A DNA stretch of 5,186 bases from an uncultured Flavobacteriales bacterium (GTDB lineage: Bacteria; Bacteroidota; Bacteroidia; Flavobacteriales_D; Crocinitomicaceae), in contig CAIUKX010000087.1 of NCBI GenBank assembly GCA_903899795.1, positions 1 to 5,186 of the forward strand, in the 5' to 3' direction. Each line of letters starts with the position of its first letter. The first letter of the stretch is position 1. The position numbers were made by a program, and so were the translations under genes. Under the pieces are notes generated by a model, which was not told where the DNA came from, ran no database searches, and saw nothing but the letters and a program-made list of their open reading frames with translations. Shown here piece after piece: positions 1-5,186 of this stretch.

Positions 1-103
1 AATTGAAAAAATAGAAGGAAAGAAAAAAAAGGAAACCATTGTTGAACAAATGGTTTTACCGATGAATACAATAAAAGAAACAAAAATTGTTATTACATTT
101 TAA
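1..103 (+). CDS. rimP: Ribosome maturation factor RimP, C-terminal end only (partial)
   Basis: Reading from base 2 gives 33 codons and a TAA at 101-103; the start lies outside the window. The fragment begins with a lysine-rich stretch (IEGKKKKET) and ends with VLPMNTIKETKIVITF. This resembles the last strand of the RimP C-terminal SH3-like domain, where family members commonly end in a pattern like 'LPF.EIK.AKV.I.F'. RimP binds the 30S subunit and helps its late assembly around protein S12. The call rests on this tail together with position: rimP lies directly upstream of nusA in most bacteria, here with a 12-base gap, which implies co-transcription. The fragment is too short to judge domain integrity or the start. 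Confidence 0.85.
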   Translation, partial: IEKIEGKKKKETIVEQMVLPMNTIKETKIVITF

Positions 104-115
104 ATAAGGAACAGT

Positions 116-1354
116 ATGAATAGCTTGGAGTTGGTTGAGTCATTTTTGGAGTTCAAAGAATTAAAAAACATCGATAGAACAACAATGCAACATGTATTGG
201 AAGATGTATTCCGTGCCATGTTGAAGAAAAAATTCAATACGGACGAACACATTGACGTGATTGTAAATATTGATAAAGGCGATGTTCAAATTTTTGTGAA
301 CAAAGAAATAGTTGCAGACGGTGAGGTGGAAGATCCAAATACTGAAATTGCATATTCAGATGCAACCAAAATTGAACCTGATTTTGAAATCGGTGAAGAA
401 GTAACAGAAGAATTTACATTCGGTGATTTTGGTCGCCGTAACATTCTTTCACTTCGTCAAAACCTGATTTCAAGAATCATGGAATTAGAGAAAGATAATC
501 TTTACAAAGTATACAAAGAGAAAATCGGGGAAATCGTTACGGGTGAAGTTTACCAGGTTTGGAAAAAAGAAATCATGGTATTGGATGATGAAGGAAACGA
601 GTTATTGTTACCTAAATCTGAGCAAATCCCATCTGATTACTTCAAAAAAGGTGAAACGATTCGTGCAGTTGTTGCGAAAGTGGACATGCGTAACAGTAAC
701 CCTGTTATTATCTTGTCTCGTACAGCACCTGAATTCTTGGAACGTTTATTCGAATTAGAAGTTCCTGAAGTTTTCGACGGTTTAATTACAATTAAACGTA
801 TTGTTCGTGAACCAGGAGAAAGAGCGAAAGTAGCGGTTGAATCTTACGACGACAGAATTGATCCTGTTGGAGCTTGTGTTGGTATGAAGGGTTCTCGAAT
901 TCACGGAATTGTTCGTGAGTTGAAAAACGAAAACATCGACGTAATTAATTACACAAACAATCCACAGTTGTTTATCACAAGAGCGCTTTCACCTGCGAAA
1001 ATCACTTCAGTTGAAATCAACGAAGAAGAAAAACATGCGAAGGTTTATTTGAAACCTGATCAGGTTTCTTTGGCAATCGGACGTGGTGGACACAACATTA
1101 AACTGGCTGGAAGACTGAGCGGTTACGAACTGGATGTCTACAGAGATGGTGAAGTTGATGTTGAAGATGTTGATTTGGAAGAATTTGCAGATGAAATCGA
1201 AGGATGGATCATAGACGAGTTGAAAGCAGTCGGATGTGACAGTGCTAAGTCAATATTGGAACTAGGTGTGGAAGATTTAGTGAAAAGAACAGACTTGGAA
1301 CAAGTTACAGTGGAAGAAGTGTTTAGAATACTTCGTGCAGAGTTTGATAATTAA
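116..1354 (+). CDS. nusA: Transcription termination/antitermination factor NusA
   Basis: NusA binds RNA polymerase and nascent RNA, modulating pausing, intrinsic termination and antitermination in the cytoplasm. The 412-residue product shows the full core in order. The N-terminal RNA-polymerase-binding domain spans about 1-128. An S1 domain follows at about 137-203, starting at GEIVTGEVYQV. Next are the family signature SRTAPEFLERLF (201-212), KH1 with its GMKG loop (256-259) and KH2 with GRGG (322-325). After KH2 comes an acidic stretch (about 344-361), then one helical repeat at about 362-410 containing ELGVEDLVKRTDLE. This repeat resembles one of the C-terminal acidic repeats of E. coli NusA. 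The E. coli protein is about 495 residues with two such repeats, so this is the shorter form. The ATG at 116 gives the expected N-terminus, with AAGGA at 106-110 five bases upstream. It lies between rimP and infB in the same direction. Confidence 0.98.
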   Translation: MNSLELVESFLEFKELKNIDRTTMQHVLEDVFRAMLKKKFNTDEHIDVIVNIDKGDVQIFVNKEIVADGEVEDPNTEIAYSDATKIEPDFEIGEEVTEEFTFGDFGRRNILSLRQNLISRIMELEKDNLYKVYKEKIGEIVTGEVYQVWKKEIMVLDDEGNELLLPKSEQIPSDYFKKGETIRAVVAKVDMRNSNPVIILSRTAPEFLERLFELEVPEVFDGLITIKRIVREPGERAKVAVESYDDRIDPVGACVGMKGSRIHGIVRELKNENIDVINYTNNPQLFITRALSPAKITSVEINEEEKHAKVYLKPDQVSLAIGRGGHNIKLAGRLSGYELDVYRDGEVDVEDVDLEEFADEIEGWIIDELKAVGCDSAKSILELGVEDLVKRTDLEQVTVEEVFRILRAEFDN

Positions 1355-1372
1355 TCAAAAATGCTATTTTTG
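1343..1372 (+). promoter_or_regulatory. Candidate Bacteroidota-type promoter for infB
   Basis: TTTG at 1343-1346, inside the last codons of nusA, is followed after 18 bases by TATTTTTG at 1365-1372. The second element matches the Bacteroidota -7 consensus TAnnTTTG exactly, and the first matches the -33 element. Transcription would start near 1377-1381, giving infB a leader of about 40 bases. This is inferred from motif and spacing only. The sequence is AT-rich, so a chance match is possible, and the -7 element overlaps an inverted repeat. Confidence 0.45.
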
Positions 1373-1373
1373 A
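1355..1373 (+). repeat. Short AT-rich inverted repeat just after the nusA stop
   Basis: TCAAAAAT (1355-1362) and ATTTTTGA (1366-1373) are perfect reverse complements around the three-base loop GCT, starting on the base after the nusA stop codon. The stem is 8 bp with only one G-C pair, so it should be weak in RNA. It could be a partial terminator, an mRNA stability element, a protein-binding palindrome, or simply AT-rich sequence overlapping the candidate infB promoter. There is no clean downstream T-tract outside the stem, so I do not call it a terminator. Confidence 0.5.
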
Positions 1374-1420
1374 GGGAGTTATAACAAATAAAAAAGTAAT
1401 ACTTAAGGACGCATAATTTT

Positions 1421-4243
1421 ATGGCCGAAAAATCAATACGATTAGGGAAAGCAGCAGGTGAGTTAAACGTGGGAATTGTCACGTTAACGGAATTCCTTGC
1501 CTCTAAAGGTGTGAAGATTGACAACAATCCGAACACCAAATTAGAGTCAGGACATTACGAACTCCTTCGACAAGAATTTGCTGCGGACCAAACGTTCAAA
1601 GAGCAATCAAAAATGACCGTTGTGAAACGCGAAAGAAGGGAAACAATCTCAATTCGTGACACAAAACAAGATGCTCCAACAACAAATGATGAAGATGCAG
1701 TCGATGTTGATGCCATCGAGAAAATAAAATCAGCACCTGCTGAAACGTTTAAAGCTGCTGCAACTGAAGAAGAACGTCCGGCATCAGAGGAGAATCAAAA
1801 CTCAATGATGCACAAACCTGTAACTATAGGTGAAGGCGATGTACAAGTTCAGGTAGTTGGTCGAATTGATTTAGATAAACTAAATACAAAAACCCGACCT
1901 GATAAAAAGAAATTTGAAAAACCAAACAGACAACAACATACTCCGGTTCAAAATACAACTCCCCCGCCTCCTGCAAAAGCAGAAGAACCGAAGGTTGTTG
2001 AACCAAAACAAGTTGTTGAACCTGAAGAACCAAAAGAAATTGAAACGATTCGCGTTGAGCGACAAGTTTTATCTGGACCAACGGTTCTTGGGAAAATTGA
2101 ATTACCGGTTAACAGACCGAAAACAAATACAGGAGCTAAACCTAACGGTGCTCCAGGCTCAGCTGATTCCAGAAAAAAACGGAAAAGAATCAAGAAAATT
2201 GATCCTACTAAACCCGTTACTCCTGCTCAGCCAAATGCGACAAGTCCACAAGGCGGAGGACCAAGACCTGCTCAATACAAACCGGGTGGTGGTCAGGGAG
2301 GTTCAAATTTTGGAAAAGGGAAATTTGTAAAACCTGAAATAAATGAACGCGATATCCAAAAAGAAATTAAGGATACTTTAGCTCGTTTATCCAGCAAAGG
2401 AGGAAAATCAAAAGCTTCTAAAAACAGAAAATTAAAACGTGATGTAATTACACAACGTCGTCAAGATGAATTAGACGAAGCGGAATTACAATTGAGTATT
2501 CTGAAAATTACGGAATTCGTTACCGTTTCGGAATTGGCTTCGATGATGAATGTTCAATCCACACAAGTTATTTCTGCTTGTATGTCATTGGGTATTTTTG
2601 CATCGATCAATCAGCGTTTGGATGCTGAAACCATTCAAATCATCGCAGATGAATTCGGCTTTGAAACGGAATTTGTCAGTGCCGATGTTCAGGATGCAAT
2701 TGAGCAAGAAGAAGATAAAGAGGAGGATTTAATTGATCGTCCACCAATTATTACGGTAATGGGTCACGTCGATCACGGTAAGACCTCTTTATTGGATAAA
2801 ATTCGTAATGCAAATGTTACTGCAGGTGAAGCAGGAGGTATAACACAACATATTGGTGCTTACTCATTGACATTAAAAGATGGTCGCAAAATGACCTTCT
2901 TGGATACTCCTGGACACGAAGCCTTTACGGCGATGCGTGCACGTGGGGCTCAGATTACTGACGTTGCAATTATCATTGTTGCAGCTGACGATGATGTGAT
3001 GCCTCAAACGAAAGAGGCAATTTCTCACGCTCAGGCTGCAGGAGTTCCAATGGTGTTTGCGATCAATAAAATTGATAAACCAGGAGCTAATCCTGATAAA
3101 ATAAAAGAACAACTTTCACAAATGAACATCTTGGTGGAAGATTGGGGTGGTAAATACCAATGTCAGGAAATTTCAGCGAAACAAAACTTAAACATCGATG
3201 CATTGCTCGAAAAAGTGTTGTTAGAAGCAGAAATTTTACACCTCCGTGCAAATCCAAATAAAAATGCAATCGGAACAGTAATCGAATCTTCTTTAGATAA
3301 AGGAAAAGGTTATGTAACGAATATGTTGGTGGAAGCTGGGACTTTAAAAATCGGTGATGTGGTCTTGGTAGGACGAAATTATGGTCGTGTTCGTGCAATG
3401 CACGATGAACATGGTGTGGCTTTGAAAACAGCTGAACCGGCAAGACCAGTTTCTATTCTTGGAATCAACGGTGCACCGAGCGCGGGAGATAAGTTCCACG
3501 TATTAAACGATGAAAGAGAAGCGAAAAACATCGCTACCAAACGTGAACAATTACACCGTGAACAAGGTTTACGTACTACGAAACATATTACATTGGATGA
3601 GATCGGTCGTCGATTGGCAATTGGTGATTTCAAAGAATTGAACATCATTGTGAAAGGTGACGTGGATGGATCTATCGAGGCATTGGCAGATTCATTATTG
3701 AACTTATCAATTGGAGAAATTGCAGTTAAAATTGTACACAAAGGTGTTGGTGCAATCTCTGAAGCAGATGTTAACTTAGCTGCTGCATCTGATGCAATCA
3801 TTATTGGATTCCAGGTTCGCCCATCAGCTGCTGCTCGTAAATTAGCAGATCAAGAACAGATAGATATTCGTTTATACTCTGTTATCTACAAAGCTATTGA
3901 TGAGATTAAAGCGGCAATGGAAGGAATGCTTTCTCCAGATATCGAAGAAAAAATCGTTGGATCTGCAGAAATCCGTGAAACCTTTGACATTACCAAAGTT
4001 GGTACAATTGCAGGTTGCTTCGTAACGGAAGGTCTCTTCAAACGTAGCTCGAAAATACGTGTTATCCGTGATGGAATTGTAATTCATACCGGAACATTGG
4101 GTTCATTGAAACGTTTCAAAGATGATGTGAAAGAAGTGAAACACGGATACGAATGCGGATTGAACATCTACAAATTTGATGATATTAAACCTGGAGATAT
4201 TATTGAAGCATACGAAGAAACGGAAGTAGCTCGTAAATTATAA
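1421..4243 (+). CDS. infB: Translation initiation factor IF-2
   Basis: IF2 is the cytoplasmic GTPase that positions fMet-tRNA on the 30S subunit and promotes 50S joining. The 940-residue product has an N-terminal IF2N domain (about 5-53, with GKAAGELNVG). A long charged linker follows (about 54-345), including a Pro/Glu-Lys repeat (188-206), a basic cluster RKKRKRIKK (251-259) and a Gly-rich segment. A basic block starting EINERDIQKEIKDTLARL (306-323) leads to a second IF2N domain (about 360-416). The GTPase domain is intact: G1 GHVDHGKT (448-455), G2 GGITQHIGA (472-480), G3 DTPGH (495-499), G4 NKID (549-552), G5 SAK (585-587). Domains II and III and the fMet-tRNA-binding C2 barrel follow, ending with the conserved ECGLN...DIKPGDIIE motif (911-929). 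The ATG at 1421 opens directly into IF2N; AAGGA lies at 1405-1409, 11 bases upstream, a rather long spacing. It is the last gene of the rimP-nusA-infB operon, with a terminator 22 bases after its stop. Confidence 0.99.
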   Translation: MAEKSIRLGKAAGELNVGIVTLTEFLASKGVKIDNNPNTKLESGHYELLRQEFAADQTFKEQSKMTVVKRERRETISIRDTKQDAPTTNDEDAVDVDAIEKIKSAPAETFKAAATEEERPASEENQNSMMHKPVTIGEGDVQVQVVGRIDLDKLNTKTRPDKKKFEKPNRQQHTPVQNTTPPPPAKAEEPKVVEPKQVVEPEEPKEIETIRVERQVLSGPTVLGKIELPVNRPKTNTGAKPNGAPGSADSRKKRKRIKKIDPTKPVTPAQPNATSPQGGGPRPAQYKPGGGQGGSNFGKGKFVKPEINERDIQKEIKDTLARLSSKGGKSKASKNRKLKRDVITQRRQDELDEAELQLSILKITEFVTVSELASMMNVQSTQVISACMSLGIFASINQRLDAETIQIIADEFGFETEFVSADVQDAIEQEEDKEEDLIDRPPIITVMGHVDHGKTSLLDKIRNANVTAGEAGGITQHIGAYSLTLKDGRKMTFLDTPGHEAFTAMRARGAQITDVAIIIVAADDDVMPQTKEAISHAQAAGVPMVFAINKIDKPGANPDKIKEQLSQMNILVEDWGGKYQCQEISAKQNLNIDALLEKVLLEAEILHLRANPNKNAIGTVIESSLDKGKGYVTNMLVEAGTLKIGDVVLVGRNYGRVRAMHDEHGVALKTAEPARPVSILGINGAPSAGDKFHVLNDEREAKNIATKREQLHREQGLRTTKHITLDEIGRRLAIGDFKELNIIVKGDVDGSIEALADSLLNLSIGEIAVKIVHKGVGAISEADVNLAAASDAIIIGFQVRPSAAARKLADQEQIDIRLYSVIYKAIDEIKAAMEGMLSPDIEEKIVGSAEIRETFDITKVGTIAGCFVTEGLFKRSSKIRVIRDGIVIHTGTLGSLKRFKDDVKEVKHGYECGLNIYKFDDIKPGDIIEAYEETEVARKL
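1994..2022 (+). repeat. Small in-frame direct repeat in the infB linker
   Basis: GTTGTTGAACC occurs at 1994-2004 and again at 2012-2022, a period of 18 bases or six codons. It encodes VVEPKQ followed by VVEPEE (residues 192-203) in the disordered Pro/Glu/Lys-rich linker of IF2. This looks like a local duplication in a low-constraint segment, so its length may vary between related strains. Confidence 0.7.
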
Positions 4244-4257
4244 TAATTTCAAAATAC

Positions 4258-4265
4258 TATATTTG
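4258..4265 (+). promoter_or_regulatory. Possible -7 element (TAnnTTTG) for the downstream acyltransferase-like gene
   Basis: TATATTTG matches the Bacteroidota -7 consensus TAnnTTTG exactly and directly abuts the left arm of the operon terminator. No TTG or TTTG is present 17-23 bases upstream, so the -33 half is missing and the call is weak. If used, transcription would start near 4270-4274, inside the terminator stem, leaving a leader of about 35-40 bases before the ATG at 4309. The gap between infB and this ATG is only 65 bases, so a promoter close to here, or inside infB, is expected. Confidence 0.3.
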
Positions 4266-4296
4266 AAAGCCATTTGTGAAAACAGATGGCTTTTTT
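4266..4296 (+). terminator. Intrinsic terminator of the rimP-nusA-infB operon
   Basis: AAAGCCATTTGT (4266-4277) pairs with ACAGATGGCTTT (4282-4293) in a 12 bp stem with one G-U wobble, closed by a GAAA tetraloop (4278-4281). The right arm runs into six T residues (4291-4296). It starts 22 bases after the infB stop. Read from the other strand there are only three T residues after the stem, so it is oriented for the + strand. This is a classic Rho-independent terminator. Confidence 0.93.
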
Positions 4297-4308
4297 GATA
4301 ATATAGAA

Positions 4309-5186
4309 ATGAAAAACAGATCTCTGCAGCTTGATGTTTTACGTGGTCTCGCCATCGTTTTAATGGTTGTTGCCAATTCTGCACCCTACTTTTTCAAAAC
4401 AGAACATCCTTTTTGGTTTAGAGTAATCGGAACATTTGCAGCTCCTATTTTCATCTCTATAACCGGTTATTTATTAGGTAAAAGTCAAGCCAATAACACC
4501 CGAAAAACAATTTTACGCGGTATTTCGACTTTGTGTGTTGCTGTTCTGATTGATCTTTTGATTTGGAAAACCATGCCCTTCACAACGTTTGATGTATTAT
4601 ACCTGATCGGTTTTGGTATTTGTCTACAACCTTTTTATTCTAAAATGAGTAAATGGTTTCATTTAGTGCTAAGTGCATTTATTTTGATCATCCCACAGAT
4701 GATATTTCACGAACAGTATCGTTTCAAAATTTCTGAATTAACAATTCCCGAAGTCCCAATTTCAACAATTCTACATTCAGGACAATCTTTACTATTAGAC
4801 GGTTGGTTTCCATTATTCCCTTGGTTGGGCTTATTTATGTTCGCAAATTGGGTTGGAAAATATGCCCCGGAATTCAAGGGAAAACAAAAATCATTGATTT
4901 TAATTCCACCACTTATTGTTTTTTTAATTGGCATACTCCTACTGTTTTTTCAAGAAAAAATAACCAGAAATGGGTACTCAGAATTATTTTACCCTCCTGA
5001 TTTGATCTACATGCTAACGGCATTATCATTACTCGTTTTAGTGTGGTTAGGACTGAATTTATTCAATCACAAAATCTTCATACCGTTCACATGGTTGGGA
5101 AGAAGCAGTTTATTTTTTTACATTTTGCACAGTGTCTTAATTCAGTTTTTCTTTCCGCACATATACTCCTTATTAGGAAAAAATTA
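4309..5186 (+). CDS. DUF1624/HGSNAT-like multi-pass membrane acyltransferase-family protein (3' end outside window)
   Basis: An open frame of 292 codons runs off the window end without a stop. The protein is strongly hydrophobic, with roughly nine or ten predicted membrane segments (about 8-28, 36-57, 70-86, 93-109, 115-134, 166-184, 195-214, 228-250 and 258-287, the last perhaps two). The N-terminus RSLQLDVLRGLAIVLMVVAN is the hallmark opening of this superfamily. DGWFPLFPWLGLFMFANWVG (164-183), FYPPDLIYMLTALSLL (227-242) and FTWLGRSSLFFYILH (260-274) match the pattern of DUF1624, the heparan-alpha-glucosaminide N-acetyltransferase catalytic domain family. Members are thought to move acyl groups across the membrane onto sugars, but the substrate here is unknown. 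Relatives usually run to about 350-400 residues, so a modest C-terminal part is missing. The ATG at 4309 is the only start that keeps the LDVLRG motif; no Shine-Dalgarno sequence is visible, which is common in Bacteroidota. DUF418 or acyltransferase-3 proteins are the alternatives, less well matched by the PLFPW and YPPDLIY motifs. Confidence 0.85.
   Translation, partial: MKNRSLQLDVLRGLAIVLMVVANSAPYFFKTEHPFWFRVIGTFAAPIFISITGYLLGKSQANNTRKTILRGISTLCVAVLIDLLIWKTMPFTTFDVLYLIGFGICLQPFYSKMSKWFHLVLSAFILIIPQMIFHEQYRFKISELTIPEVPISTILHSGQSLLLDGWFPLFPWLGLFMFANWVGKYAPEFKGKQKSLILIPPLIVFLIGILLLFFQEKITRNGYSELFYPPDLIYMLTALSLLVLVWLGLNLFNHKIFIPFTWLGRSSLFFYILHSVLIQFFFPHIYSLLGKN

Noticed and set aside
1799..1814. 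Internal ATG pair in infB (Met128-Met129) as a start for a shorter IF2 isoform
   Set aside because: Shorter isoforms are known in E. coli, but no Shine-Dalgarno-like motif or other start signal is visible before these codons here.
2171..2180. Run of seven A residues in infB as a possible programmed frameshift site
   Set aside because: A-runs are common in this A-rich genome. No stimulatory hairpin is visible just downstream, and the zero frame continues to a full-length IF2.
1914..2330. 138-codon open frame on the + strand inside infB
   Set aside because: It lies wholly within the low-complexity linker coding region of infB, in another frame. Its product is a Leu/Lys/Asn/Gln-rich sequence with no recognisable domain, so it is a shadow of A-rich codons.
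3379..3801. 140-codon open frame on the - strand inside infB
   Set aside because: It is antisense to the strongly conserved IF2 domains II-III, has no domain pattern, and is explained by codon composition of the real gene.
4707..5000. Open frames on both strands (75 codons minus, 65 codons plus) in the acyltransferase-like gene
   Set aside because: The frame starting at 4309 explains the whole stretch with clear family motifs and membrane segments; these two have none.
1..5186. Search for a novel defence, mobile or RNA-based system
   Set aside because: Nearly all of the window is explained by rimP, nusA, infB and one membrane protein gene. There are no array-like repeats, insertion-sequence ends, tRNA or rRNA pieces, or unexplained gaps over 70 bases.

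Overview
The window is a piece of a core bacterial chromosome, most likely from the phylum Bacteroidota and probably the Flavobacteriales. The evidence is the AT-rich, A-heavy codon use, the rimP-nusA-infB order with no ylxR or L7Ae-like gene between nusA and infB and no rbfA or truB after it, and a short NusA of 412 residues. IF2 also looks Bacteroidota-like: a long Pro/Gly/Lys-rich linker followed by a conserved basic block. Two matches to the Bacteroidota promoter element TAnnTTTG fall in the gaps between genes. The genus cannot be fixed from sequence alone.

Layout: positions 1-103 hold the last 33 codons of rimP (ribosome maturation factor). After 12 bases comes nusA (116-1354), a transcription elongation, termination and antitermination factor. 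A 66-base gap follows, containing a small AT-rich inverted repeat and a good candidate for a second promoter. Then comes infB (1421-4243), translation initiation factor IF2, complete with all five G motifs. A strong intrinsic terminator (4266-4296) closes the operon. Only 12 bases later a separate gene starts (4309 to beyond the window end). It is a multi-pass membrane protein of the DUF1624/heparan-alpha-glucosaminide N-acetyltransferase-like acyltransferase group, cut off by the window edge.

The first three genes form the classic transcription-translation operon: RimP matures the 30S subunit, NusA accompanies RNA polymerase, and IF2 brings initiator tRNA to the 30S subunit and joins it to the 50S. 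The fourth gene has no obvious link to them and is probably its own transcription unit.

I found no mobile element, CRISPR array, RNA gene, phage or defence gene, and no undescribed system. The points worth a second look are regulatory: a possible infB promoter overlapping the end of nusA, and a promoter-like element directly against the operon terminator that may drive the downstream gene.
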